NCBI GenBank assembly: GCA_026913215.1
Contig: JAPTYK010000001.1
Location: forward strand, 4,216,001-4,280,000
DNA from: Streptomyces diastatochromogenes
Lineage (GTDB): Bacteria > Actinomycetota > Actinomycetes > Streptomycetales > Streptomycetaceae
DNA length: 64,000 nucleotides
Reading direction: 5' to 3'
Shown one piece after another: positions 26,227 to 35,319 of the stretch. Below the pieces are notes generated by a model that was given only the letters and a program-made list of their open reading frames with translations, had not been told where the DNA came from and did not search any database. The translations under genes and the position numbers were made by a program. The first letter of the stretch is position 1. Each line of letters starts with the position of its first letter.

Positions 26227-27458
26227 GCCGCCGCCTCTTCACCTCGGAGTCCGTGACCGAGGGACACCCCGACAAGATCGCCGACCGGATCAGCGACACC
26301 GTCCTCGACGCGCTCCTCGCCGAGGACCCGGCCTCCCGCGTGGCCGTGGAGACCCTGATCACCACCGGCCAGGTCCACATCGCCGGCGAGGTCACCACCA
26401 CCGCGTACGCGCCGATCGCCCAGCTGGTCCGCGAGGCCGTCCTCGACATCGGCTACGACTCCTCCGCGAAGGGCTTCGACGGCGCCTCCTGCGGCGTCTC
26501 GGTCTCCATCGGCGCCCAGTCCCCGGACATCGCGCAGGGCGTCGACACCGCCCACGAGGTACGAGTCGAGGGATGCCCCCGGCGGGACGAGGATGCCGAG
26601 CTCGCCTCCCAGGGCGCCGGCGACCAGGGCCTGATGTTCGGCTACGCCTGCGACGACACGGCCGAGCTGATGCCGCTGCCGATCGCCCTCGCCCACCGCC
26701 TCTCCCGGCGGCTCACCGAGGTCCGCAAGGACGGCACCGTGCCGTACCTGCGCCCCGATGGAAAGACCCAGGTCACCATCGAGTACGACGGGGACCGCCC
26801 GGTCCGCCTCGACACGGTCGTCGTCTCCTCGCAGCACGCCGCCGACATCTCCGTCGAGGGCCTGCTGACCCCGGACGTCCGCGAGTACGTCGTCGAGCAC
26901 GTCCTCAAGCAGCTCGCGGAGGAGGGCGTGAACCTGGAGTCCGACGGCTACCGGCTCCTGGTCAACCCGACCGGCCGCTTCGAGATCGGCGGCCCGATGG
27001 GCGACGCCGGACTCACCGGCCGCAAGATCATCATCGACACGTACGGCGGCATGGCCCGGCACGGCGGCGGCGCCTTCTCCGGCAAGGACCCCTCCAAGGT
27101 CGACCGCTCGGCCGCCTACGCGATGCGCTGGGTCGCCAAGAACGTCGTCGCCGCCGGCCTGGCCCGCCGCTGCGAGGTCCAGGTCGCCTACGCCATCGGC
27201 AAGGCCGAGCCCGTCGGCCTGTTCGTCGAGACCTTCGGCACCGGCACCCTCCCCGACGAGAGGATCCAGGAGGCCGTCAGCGAGGTCTTCGACCTGCGCC
27301 CGGCCGCGATCATCCGCGACCTGGACCTCAAGCGCCCCATCTACGCGGCCACGGCGGCGTACGGCCACTTCGGCCGCGAACTCCCCGACTTCACCTGGGA
27401 GCGCACGGACCGGGCGGAGGCCCTGAAGACGGCGGCGCGAAAAGGGGAAGGGGTCTGA
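26223..27458 (+). CDS. metK: S-adenosylmethionine synthetase
   Basis: The 411-aa enzyme is complete: FTSESVTEGHPDKIADRISD, QGAGDQGLMFGYACDDT, PYLRPDGKTQVTIEY, GRFEIGGPMGDAGLTGRKIIIDTYGG and GGGAFSGKDPSKVDRSAAYA with the methionine, ATP and K/Mg contacts. A slightly longer stretch than usual before GAGDQG (HEVRVEGCPRRDEDAELASQ) is a small deviation. It starts inside the carrier-protein stop (ATGA). Being embedded in the operon, it is probably a dedicated second copy beside the housekeeping metK, and it makes SAM for the two methyltransferases. Confidence 0.93.
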   Translation: MSRRLFTSESVTEGHPDKIADRISDTVLDALLAEDPASRVAVETLITTGQVHIAGEVTTTAYAPIAQLVREAVLDIGYDSSAKGFDGASCGVSVSIGAQSPDIAQGVDTAHEVRVEGCPRRDEDAELASQGAGDQGLMFGYACDDTAELMPLPIALAHRLSRRLTEVRKDGTVPYLRPDGKTQVTIEYDGDRPVRLDTVVVSSQHAADISVEGLLTPDVREYVVEHVLKQLAEEGVNLESDGYRLLVNPTGRFEIGGPMGDAGLTGRKIIIDTYGGMARHGGGAFSGKDPSKVDRSAAYAMRWVAKNVVAAGLARRCEVQVAYAIGKAEPVGLFVETFGTGTLPDERIQEAVSEVFDLRPAAIIRDLDLKRPIYAATAAYGHFGRELPDFTWERTDRAEALKTAARKGEGV

Positions 27459-27463
27459 GGCAG

Positions 27464-28444
27464 ATGCGCATCGCTGTCACGGGATCCATCGCGACCGACC
27501 ATCTGATGACCTTCCCCGGCTGGTTCAGCGAGCAGCTGCTCGCCGACCGGCTGGACCGGGTCTCCCTGTCGTTCCTCGCCGACAACCTGGAGGTCAGGCG
27601 CGGCGGAGTGGCAGCGAACATCGCCTTCGGACTCGGCGTCCTCGGCCTGCGGCCCGCCCTCGTGGGCGCGGTCGGGGCCGACTTCGAGCCGTACCGGGTC
27701 TGGCTCAAGGACCACGGCGTGGACACCGACTCGGTGCGCGTCAGCGAGTCGCTCCACACCGCCCGCTTCGTCTGCACCACCGACCGGGCCCAGAACCAGA
27801 TCGCCACCTTCTACGCGGGGGCGATGGCCGAGGCGCGCGCGATCGACCTCCGCGAGGTCGTCGCCCGCACCGGCCGCCTGGAACTGGTCCTGGTCTCCCC
27901 GGACGACCCCGAGGCCATGCTCCGGCACACCCGCACCTGCCGTGACCTGGGGATCCCCTTCGCCGCCGATCCGTCGCAGCAGCTGGCGCGGCTCGACGGG
28001 GGAGAGGCGCGGGAGCTGGTGGACGGGGCGCGGTTCCTGTTCACCAACGAGTACGAGACGGCCCTCCTCCTGGAGAAGACCGGCTGGCCGGAGGCGGAGG
28101 TCCTCCGCCGCGTCGGCGCCTGGGTCACCACCACGGCGAGGCCGGCGTCCGCCTCCGCGCCGAGGGCCGCGACCCCTCGCCGTCCCGGCCGTCGAGGTCC
28201 CGCGGTCGTCGACCCGACCGGCGTCGGGGACGCCTTCCGGGCCGCTTTCCTCGCGGGGACCCTGTGGGGCGTGCCGGAGCGGTGCGCGGCCCAGCTGGGC
28301 TGCGCGGTCGCGGCCACCGTCCTCGACTACGTGGGGACGCAGGAGTACCGGCTGCACCGGGACTCCCTCCTCGACCGGATCAGGACGACGTACGGGGTGG
28401 GCTGCACGGCCGCCCTCGTCACCCATCTGAGGGGGCTGACATGA
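27464..28444 (+). CDS. PfkB-family kinase, probable adenosine kinase
   Basis: MRIAVTGSIATDHLMTFPGWFSEQLL, RRGGVAANIAFGLGVLGLRP (substrate GG motif), VSPDDPEAML, LFTNEYETALLLEKTGW and the ATP/anion-hole motif VVDPTGVGDAFRAAFLAG are as in actinobacterial AdoK. It removes the adenosine set free by AhcY, pulling SAH hydrolysis forward. Two compensating frame shifts lie near 28130 and 28195 (EAGVRLRAEGRD between them in the corrected frame). About 326 aa. The stop overlaps the metH ATG. Confidence 0.85.
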   Translation: MRIAVTGSIATDHLMTFPGWFSEQLLADRLDRVSLSFLADNLEVRRGGVAANIAFGLGVLGLRPALVGAVGADFEPYRVWLKDHGVDTDSVRVSESLHTARFVCTTDRAQNQIATFYAGAMAEARAIDLREVVARTGRLELVLVSPDDPEAMLRHTRTCRDLGIPFAADPSQQLARLDGGEARELVDGARFLFTNEYETALLLEKTGWPEAEVLRRVGAWVTTTARPASASAPRAATPRRPGRRGPAVVDPTGVGDAFRAAFLAGTLWGVPERCAAQLGCAVAATVLDYVGTQEYRLHRDSLLDRIRTTYGVGCTAALVTHLRGLT

Positions 28445-31400
28445 GGACGTCGCTGAGGGAGGAGTTCGCGAAACGGGTCGTCGTCGCCGACGGCGCGATG
28501 GGCACCATGCTCCAGGCCGCCGACCCGTCGATGGACGACTTCCGGCAGCTGGAGGGCTGCAACGAGATCCTCAACCTCACCCGCCCCGACCTCGTCGCCT
28601 CCGTCCACGACGCCTACTTCTCCGTCGGCGTGGACTGCGTCGAGACGAACACCTTCGGGGCGAACCTGGCCGCGCTCGCCGAGTACGGCATCGAGGACCA
28701 GGTGTACGAGCTGTCGGAGGCGGGCGCCCGGATCGCCCGGGGCGTCGCCGACGCCCACACGGCCGCCGACGGCCGCCCCCGCTGGGTCCTCGGCTCCATG
28801 GGGCCCGGCACGAAGCTTCCGACCCTCGGCCACGTCGCGTACGAGCCCCTCCGCGAGGCCTTCCGGCAGAACGCCGAGGGCCTGATCCGGGGCGGCGCGG
28901 ACGCCCTCCTCATCGAGACCTCGCAGGACCTCCTCCAGACGAAGGCGGCCGTCATCGGCGCCCGCCGGGCCCTGGACTGGGTCGGCGTGGACCTCCCACT
29001 CATCGTCCAGGTCACGGTCGAGACGACCGGCACCATGCTCCTCGGCTCCGAGATCGGCGCCGCCCTCACCGCCCTGGAACCCCTCGGCATCGACATGATC
29101 GGCCTGAACTGCGCGACGGGCCCCGTGGAGATGGCCGAGCACCTCCGCCACCTGTCCCGCCACGCCCGCGTCCCGATCTCGGTCATGCCGAACGCGGGCC
29201 TGCCGGTGCTGACCTCCGAGGGCGCCCACTACCCCCTCTCCCCGTCCGAACTGGCCGACGCGCAGGAGCAGTTCGTCCGCGACTACGGCCCCGCCCTGGT
29301 CGGCGGCTGCTGCGGTACGACCCCCGAACACCTGCGGGAGATCGTGGACCGGGTGCGGGGCGCGGCCGTACTCGACCGCCGCCCGTCACCGGAACCGGGC
29401 GCGTCGTCCCTCTACAGCCACGTGCCCTTCCGGCAGGACACCTCGTACCTGGCGATCGGCGAGCGGACGAACGCCAACGGTTCGAAGAAGTTCCGCGAGG
29501 CCATGCTCGAAGGCCGCTGGGACGACTGCGTGGAGATGGCCCGCGACCAGATCCGCGAGGGCGCGCACATGCTCGACCTGTGCGTGGACTACGTCGGCCG
29601 GGACGGCGTCGCCGACATGGCGGAGCTGGCGGGCCGTTTCGCGACCGCCTCCACCCTGCCGATCGTCCTCGACTCGACGGAGGTCCCGGTCCTGCGGGCC
29701 GGCCTGGAGAAGCTCGGCGGCCGGGCCGTCGTCAACTCGGTCAACTACGAGGACGGCGACGGCCCGGAGTCCCGCTTCGCGCAGGTCACGGCGCTCGCGA
29801 AGGAGCACGGCGCGGCGCTGATGGCCCTGACCATCGACGAGGAGGGGCAGGCGCGGACGACCGGGCACAAGGTCGCCGTCGCCGAGCGGCTCATCGCCGA
29901 CCTGACGGGAAGGTGGGGGATCAGGGAGTCGGACATCCTCATCGACACCCTCACCTTCACCATCTGCACCGGTCAGGAGGAGTCGCGGAAGGACGGCATC
30001 GCGACGATCGAGGCGATCCGCGAGCTCAAGCGCCGCCACCCGGACGTCCAGACGACCCTGGGCCTGTCCAACATCTCCTTCGGCCTCAACCCGGCCGCCC
30101 GCATCGTCCTGAACTCCGTCTTCCTCGACGAGTGCGTCAAGGCGGGCCTGGACTCCGCGATCGTCCACGCCTCCAAGATCCTGCCCATCGCCCGCCTGGA
30201 ACCGGAGCAGGTGCAGGTGGCCCTCGACCTCATCCACGACCGGCGCCGGGAGGGCTACGACCCCCTCCAGCGTCTCCTTGAGCTCTTCGAGGGCGCGACG
30301 GCGAAGTCCCTGAAGGCCGGGAAGACCGAGGAACTCCTCGCGCTCCCCCTGGACGAGCGCCTCAAGCGCCGGATCGTCGACGGCGAGAAGAACGGCCTGG
30401 AGGCCGACCTCGACGCCGCCCTGTCCGGGCGGCCGGCGCTGGAGATCGTCAACGACGTGCTGCTCGACGGCATGAAGACCGTCGGCGAGCTCTTCGGCTC
30501 CGGCCGGATGCAGCTGCCGTTCGTGCTCCAGTCGGCGGAGGTGATGAAGACGGCGGTGGCGTACCTGGAGCCGCACATGGAGAAGTCCGACGCGGAAGGG
30601 AAGGGCACGATCGTCCTGGCGACGGTCCGCGGCGACGTCCACGACATCGGCAAGAACCTCGTCGACATCATCCTGTCCAACAACGGCTACAACGTCGTCA
30701 ACATCGGCATCAAACAGCCGGTCTCCGCGATCCTGGAGGCGGCGGAAGAACACCGGGCCGACGTCATCGGCATGTCCGGCCTCCTCGTGAAGTCCACCGT
30801 GATCATGAAGGAGAACCTGGAGGAACTGAACGGCCGGGGCCTGGCCGCCACGTACCCCGTGATCCTCGGCGGCGCCGCCCTGACCAGGGCCTACGTCGAG
30901 CAGGACCTCCACGAGCTGTACGAGGGCGAGGTCCGCTACGCCCGCGACGCCTTCGAGGGCCTGCGCCTGATGGACGCGCTGATGGGGGTGAAGAGGGGCG
31001 TTCCCGGAGCCGTACTCCCGGAACTGAAGAAGCGGCGGGTGGCCCGTCAGCCGGTGGTGCTCCCGGAGGTCCACGCCCCCGAACCGGCCGGCCGTTCCGA
31101 CGTGGCCGCCGACAACCCCGTACCCGAGCCCCCCTTCCTCGGCACGAAGGTCGTCACCGGCATCCCGCTCGCGGAGTACGCCCCCTGGCTCGACGAGACC
31201 GCCCTCTTCAAGGGCCAGTGGGGCCTGAAGGACGCCGGGACCATCGAGACGGAGGGCAGGCCGCGCCTGCGGGCGCTGCTCGACCGGATCGAGCGCGAGG
31301 GCCTGGCCGAAGCGGCCGTCGTCTACGGCTGGTTCCCCTGCGTCTCCAAGGGCGACGACCTGATCGTCCTCGACGAGGACGGAGGCGAGCGGACCCGCTT

Positions 31401-31896
31401 CTCCTTCCCCCGCCAGCAGCGGGGCCGCCGCCTCTGCCTGGCCGACTTCCACCGCGCCGAGGACTCCGGCGAGGTCGACGCGGTCGCCCTCCAGGTCGTC
31501 ACCGTCGGCTCGCGGATCGGCGAGGAGACGGCCCGGCTCTTCGCCGCCGACTCCTACCGCGACTACCTCGAACTCCACGGCCTGTCCGTGCAGCTGGCGG
31601 AGGCCCTGGCCGAGTACTGGCACGCGCGGGTCCGGAAGGACTGGGGCATCGCCGCGGCCGACCCCGCCGGCGTGGACGGCATGTTCCGCACCGAGTACCA
31701 GGGCTGCCGCTACTCCCTCGGCTACCCCGCCTGCCCCGACCTGGAGGACCGGGCGAAGATCGCCGCCCTGCTGCGGCCGGAGCGGATCGGGGTCGAGCTG
31801 TCGGAGGAGTACCAGCTGCACCCCGAGCAGTCGACGGACGCGATCGTCGTCCACCACCCGGAGGCGAGCTACTTCAACGCGGGAGGAAGACGATGA
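28441..31896 (+). CDS. metH: cobalamin-dependent methionine synthase
   Basis: The 1151-aa protein is intact with all four modules. Homocysteine domain: VVADGAMGTMLQ, zinc cysteines in GLNCATGP and GGCCGTTPEH (residues 1-310). Folate domain: YLAIGERTNANGSKKFREAM (about 335-600). B12 cap and binding domain: the lower-ligand histidine in DVHDIGKNLVDIIL and MSGLLVKSTV (about 640-870). SAM-dependent reactivation domain: GWFPCVSKGDD, YRTEY-like FRTEYQGCRYSLGYPACPD (about 920-1150). It regenerates methionine from homocysteine with methyl-folate from MetF. Confidence 0.95.
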   Translation: MRTSLREEFAKRVVVADGAMGTMLQAADPSMDDFRQLEGCNEILNLTRPDLVASVHDAYFSVGVDCVETNTFGANLAALAEYGIEDQVYELSEAGARIARGVADAHTAADGRPRWVLGSMGPGTKLPTLGHVAYEPLREAFRQNAEGLIRGGADALLIETSQDLLQTKAAVIGARRALDWVGVDLPLIVQVTVETTGTMLLGSEIGAALTALEPLGIDMIGLNCATGPVEMAEHLRHLSRHARVPISVMPNAGLPVLTSEGAHYPLSPSELADAQEQFVRDYGPALVGGCCGTTPEHLREIVDRVRGAAVLDRRPSPEPGASSLYSHVPFRQDTSYLAIGERTNANGSKKFREAMLEGRWDDCVEMARDQIREGAHMLDLCVDYVGRDGVADMAELAGRFATASTLPIVLDSTEVPVLRAGLEKLGGRAVVNSVNYEDGDGPESRFAQVTALAKEHGAALMALTIDEEGQARTTGHKVAVAERLIADLTGRWGIRESDILIDTLTFTICTGQEESRKDGIATIEAIRELKRRHPDVQTTLGLSNISFGLNPAARIVLNSVFLDECVKAGLDSAIVHASKILPIARLEPEQVQVALDLIHDRRREGYDPLQRLLELFEGATAKSLKAGKTEELLALPLDERLKRRIVDGEKNGLEADLDAALSGRPALEIVNDVLLDGMKTVGELFGSGRMQLPFVLQSAEVMKTAVAYLEPHMEKSDAEGKGTIVLATVRGDVHDIGKNLVDIILSNNGYNVVNIGIKQPVSAILEAAEEHRADVIGMSGLLVKSTVIMKENLEELNGRGLAATYPVILGGAALTRAYVEQDLHELYEGEVRYARDAFEGLRLMDALMGVKRGVPGAVLPELKKRRVARQPVVLPEVHAPEPAGRSDVAADNPVPEPPFLGTKVVTGIPLAEYAPWLDETALFKGQWGLKDAGTIETEGRPRLRALLDRIEREGLAEAAVVYGWFPCVSKGDDLIVLDEDGGERTRFSFPRQQRGRRLCLADFHRAEDSGEVDAVALQVVTVGSRIGEETARLFAADSYRDYLELHGLSVQLAEALAEYWHARVRKDWGIAAADPAGVDGMFRTEYQGCRYSLGYPACPDLEDRAKIAALLRPERIGVELSEEYQLHPEQSTDAIVVHHPEASYFNAGGRR

Positions 31897-32756
31897 CCCC
31901 CACCTTCTCCTTCGAGTTCTTCCCGCCGAAGACCGACAAGGGCGAGCAGACCCTCTGGGACGCGATCCGCCGCGTCGAGGCGCTCGGGCCGGACTTCGTG
32001 TCGGTCACGTACGGCGCGGGCGGCTCCTCCCGCGACCGCACGATCGACGTCACCAAGCGGATCGCGACGGAGACGACACTCCGGCCGGTCGCGCACCTGA
32101 CCGCAGTCGGACACTCGGTCGCCGAGCTGCGGGCCATCATCGGCGCGTACGCGGACGCCGGGGTACGGGACGTGCTCGTCCTGCGCGGCGACCCCCCGGG
32201 CGATCCGCGCGGGGCGTGGACCCCGCACCCGCAGGGCTTCACGTACGCGTACGAACTCGTCGAACTCGTCCGCTCCTTGGGCGACTTCAGGATCGGAGTG
32301 GCGGCCTTCCCCGAGGGCCACCCCCGCTCCTCCGACGCGTCGTCCGACCTCGCGCACTTCCTCGCCAAGTGCCGGGCGGGCGCCGACTACGCCATCACGC
32401 AGATGTTCTTCGACCCCGAGGACTACCTGCGGCTGCGGGACCGGGTCGCCGCCGCCGGCTGCGACACCCCGATCATCCCGGAGATCATGCCCGCCACCGA
32501 CGTGCGCCAGATCCGCCGCTTCGCCGAACTGAGCGACGCCGCCTTCCCCGAGGACCTCGCGCACCGCCTGGAGGCGGCGAAGGACGACTCGGCGGCCTCG
32601 CACCGCATCGGGGTCGAGCACGCGACGCGGATGGGCCTGCGACTGCTCGACGAGGGCGCGCCGGGCCTGCACCACATCACGCTCAACAAGTCGACGGCGG
32701 CCCTGGAAATCCACCGAACCATCGTGAACGCAAGGAGAGTTGCGGCAAATGTCTGA
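31893..32756 (+). CDS. metF: 5,10-methylenetetrahydrofolate reductase
   Basis: The 287-aa TIM-barrel flavoenzyme is intact: FSFEFFPPKTDKGEQTLW (catalytic Glu), FVSVTYGAGGSSRDRT, VAHLTAVGHS, VLVLRGDPPGDP (folate-binding Asp), AAFPEGHP, LAKCRAGADYAITQMFFDP and PIIPEIMPATDVRQI. It supplies methyltetrahydrofolate to MetH. The start overlaps the metH stop as ATGA, and the 3' end overlaps ahcY by eight bases. Confidence 0.95.
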   Translation: MTPTFSFEFFPPKTDKGEQTLWDAIRRVEALGPDFVSVTYGAGGSSRDRTIDVTKRIATETTLRPVAHLTAVGHSVAELRAIIGAYADAGVRDVLVLRGDPPGDPRGAWTPHPQGFTYAYELVELVRSLGDFRIGVAAFPEGHPRSSDASSDLAHFLAKCRAGADYAITQMFFDPEDYLRLRDRVAAAGCDTPIIPEIMPATDVRQIRRFAELSDAAFPEDLAHRLEAAKDDSAASHRIGVEHATRMGLRLLDEGAPGLHHITLNKSTAALEIHRTIVNARRVAANV

Positions 32757-34169
32757 CCTCACCGACCTCACCGACTTCACCGACTTCACCGACTTCAAGG
32801 TCGCCGACATCTCGCTCGCCGCCTTCGGCCGCAAGGAGATCACCCTCGCCGAGCACGAGATGCCGGGCCTGATGGCGATCCGCCGCGAGTACGCGGAGGC
32901 GCAGCCGCTGGCGGGAGCCCGTATCACCGGCTCGCTCCACATGACGGTGCAGACGGCCGTCCTCATCGAGACCCTCGTCGCGCTGGGCGCCCGGGTCCGC
33001 TGGGTGTCCTGCAACATCTACTCGACCCAGGACCACGCGGCCGCCGCGATCGCCGCCGCCGGCATCCCGGTCTTCGCCTGGAAGGGCGAGACCCTGGAGG
33101 AGTACTGGTGGTGTACCGAACAGGCGCTGACCTGGCCGGACGCCGACGGCCCCAACATGATCCTGGACGACGGCGGTGACGCGACGCTGCTCGTCCACAA
33201 GGGTGTGGAGTACCGGAAGACGGGGGTGCTTCCGGAGGCGTCGAATGAGGAACTGGCGGTTGTACGAGCCCTGTTGGAGTCCACCGGTCTGGACTGGCCG
33301 ACCATCGCGGCCGGCATCCGGGGCGTCACGGAGGAGACGACGACGGGCGTCCACCGCCTGTACGAGATGCACCGCGAGGGCGAGCTGCTCTTCCCGGCGA
33401 TCAACGTGAACGACGCCGTGACGAAGTCGAAGTTCGACAACAAGTACGGCTGCCGGCACTCGCTCGTCGACGGCATCAACCGCGCCACGGACGTCCTCAT
33501 CGGCGGCAAGACGGCCGTGGTCTGCGGCTACGGGGACGTCGGCAAGGGCTCGGCGGAGTCGCTGCGCGGCCAGGGAGCGCGGGTGATCGTCACCGAGATC
33601 GACCCGATCTGCGCGCTCCAGGCGGCGATGGACGGCTACCAGGTAGCCACCCTGGAGGACGTGGTGGAGACGGCCGACATCTTCATCACGACCACCGGCA
33701 ACAAGGACATCATCATGGCCTCCGACATCGCGCGCATGAAGCACCAGGCGATCGTCGGGAACATCGGCCACTTCGACAACGAGATCGACATGGCCGGTCT
33801 CGCGCGGATCCCGGGAATCGTGAAGGACGAGGTCAAGCCGCAGGTCCACACGTGGACGTTCGAGGACGGCAAGGTCGTCATCGTCCTCTCCGAGGGCCGC
33901 CTGCTGAACCTCGGCAACGCGACCGGCCACCCCTCCTTCGTGATGTCGAACTCCTTCGCGGACCAGACCCTGGCCCAGATCGAACTGTTCACGAGGGCCT
34001 CCGACTACCCGCTGGGCGTCCACACCTCCCCAAGCACCTGGACGAGAAGGTCGCGCGCCTCCACCTCGACGCGCTGGGCGTCAGGCTCACGACGCTCCGG
34101 CCCGAGCAGGCGGCGTACATCGGGGTCCCGGTGGAGGGCCCGTACAAGCCCGACCACTACCGCTACTGA
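32749..34169 (+). CDS. ahcY: S-adenosylhomocysteine hydrolase (one frame break)
   Basis: About 473 aa: GARITGSLHMTVQTAVLIETL, YSTQDHAAAAIA, NVNDAVTKSKFDNKYGCRHSL (active-site Lys/Asp/Asn), the NAD motif VVCGYGDVGKGSAESLR, and HFDNEIDMAGL. It hydrolyses SAH, the inhibitor left by methyltransferases, to adenosine and homocysteine. A frame break near 34030 separates the conserved end KHLDEKVARLHLDALGV to PDHYRY. The N-terminus carries an unusual repeated DLTDLTDFTDFTDF, encoded by 9-base repeats. Ribosome site AAGGAGAGTTGCGGCAA. Confidence 0.93.
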
Positions 34170-34825
34170 TGGACACCCGCGACCCCTGGCTCCCGGACCG
34201 CCTCCTCCGTACGGAACGGGACCTGCTGATGCCGCTCCTCCGCCGCATGCCCGAGGAGGCGTACGAGCTCCGCACCGCCTGCCCCGGCTGGACCGCCCGG
34301 CAGGTCCTCGCCCACTGCGGTGCGGCGCTCGTCCGCATCGTCGAGGACCGCCTGGAAGAAGGCGTCTTCCTCCCGGAGGCCAACGCCTGCGACGTGGCCG
34401 AACGCGAGCACTGGCCCGTCGCCCGCGTCCTCGACGAACTGGAGCGCGGCCTGACGGAGGCGGGCCCGGTCATCGCCTCCCGCGACGACGGCCGCCTCGA
34501 CGCCGTCGCCCTCGGCGAATGGGTCCACGCCGGCGACGTCCGCGAAGCCTTCGGCGAACCCGGCGCCTACTGCGGCGCCTCCCTCGACCTCGCCCTCCCT
34601 CCTCTCCGCAACCAGCCGCCACCGCGACACCCCCCGCCTCGTCGGCGTCCTCGCGGACCGGCAGCACCCCCCCGTCTCCCTCGGTAACGAGATCGCCGGC
34701 CGCCCCGCCGCCCGCTTCCACGGCGACGCAGCGACCCTGATCCGGATCTACTCGGGCGGCCGCTGGTCCGCACGCGCTATGAACTGACGGGTGCGACGGA
34801 GAGGGAACTGCTTATTTATCGGTGA
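34169..34825 (+). CDS. mycothiol-dependent maleylpyruvate isomerase-like (DinB-fold) protein (frame breaks)
   Basis: The start overlaps the ahcY stop (TGATG). RTERDLLMPLLRRMPEEAYELRTACPGWTARQVLAHCGAA carries the DinB-fold His ligand, and ALGEWVHAGDVREAFG the later ones. After frame changes near 34605 and 34750 the typical family ending TRYELTGATERELLIYR is reached. About 218 aa. Members use mycothiol as cofactor for isomerisations or S-transfer. As last gene of the operon it might act in detoxification or in a thiol-dependent step of the pathway. Confidence 0.75.
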
Positions 34826-34849
34826 GCTTTTTTTTTGGGGGGGGGGTGA
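34826..34849. repeat. adjacent T9 and G10 homopolymers
   Basis: Directly after the stop lies a run of about nine T followed by about ten G, then TGATGC. Such a pair of pure homopolymers is very unusual in this genome. No stem precedes the T-run, so it is not a normal terminator. It may be a real slippery tract or an artefact of assembly. Confidence 0.55.
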
Positions 34850-34900
34850 TGCTTGGCGGGGCGGTGCCTGGTGGGGCGGTGCCCTTCCGCTCACCTCCGT

Positions 34901-35132
34901 GTGGGCAATCGTCCCGCTGGGCGGGACGGGTGAGCACACGGACGGCGCCCTCTAGCGGCGCCTCCGCGTTCCGAAGCCTGGACCCGCACCACGTGCACAG
35001 CTCGCACGGGGTGCGGGTTCAGGCGCGTAAGCCTCTGGCGCCGGCAGGGCGCGGGTCCGTGTGCCCACCCTCCCCAAGCTCTCGGCTTCGCTCGAGCAGG
35101 GGACCCCTTGCCCCAGCGGAACGATTGCCCAC
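34901..35132. repeat. inverted copies of an intergenic repeat (GTGGGCAATCGTCCCGCTGG)
   Basis: GTGGGCAATCGTCCCGCTGG (from 34901) returns in inverted form as CCAGCGGAACGATTGCCCAC (to 35132), with one mismatch. The left copy contains a perfect hairpin, GTCCCGC-TGG-GCGGGAC. Between them is a segment with CCAAGCTCTCGGCTTCGCTC, a sequence I know as a frequent Streptomyces intergenic element. No gene is seen. The region lies between two convergent stops and may provide termination in both directions. Confidence 0.6.
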
Positions 35133-35290
35133 AACGAGGGCGGCGAGGGCGCAGGCCCAGCGGGGCGCGGCCCACAACGGGTGGCGATGGGCACCGCCCA
35201 GGCGCGCGCGGCCCAACAACGGGCGCGAGGGCGCCGCCCCGGCGAGCGCGGCGCACAACGGGGCGGGGGCAACGCCCCGGCGGGCGTGGC
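35129..35290. repeat. four degenerate ~41-bp tandem units with CACAACGGG
   Basis: CACAACG or CAACAACG recurs at about 35131, 35171, 35213 and 35253. Each is followed by a GGCG(A)GGGCGCCGCCC-like, dyad-rich stretch. The spacing of 40-42 bases makes a short tandem array just before the regulator's stop. No coding function is apparent. Confidence 0.5.
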
Positions 35291-35319
35291 CCGCACCCGC
35301 GAGGCGCGGCGCGTAAGGG

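Noticed and set aside
21206..28444. Chloramphenicol biosynthesis suggested by the AurF/CmlI-type oxygenase and the nearby phosphotransferase
   Set aside because: No CmlP-like NRPS, p-aminophenylalanine genes or CmlA-like hydroxylase are present. The oxygenase neighbours are an aa:CP ligase and methyl-cycle genes, which point to other chemistry.
29386..31857. An 823-codon open frame opposite metH, and similar long antisense frames opposite the exporter (18423-20084), murQ/murR (6529-8919) and metK (25914-27368)
   Set aside because: They are shadows created by the high G/C at third codon positions. Their translations are low-complexity, rich in Gly/Val/Asp/Arg, and have no recognisable domain, while the opposite strand carries clear enzymes.
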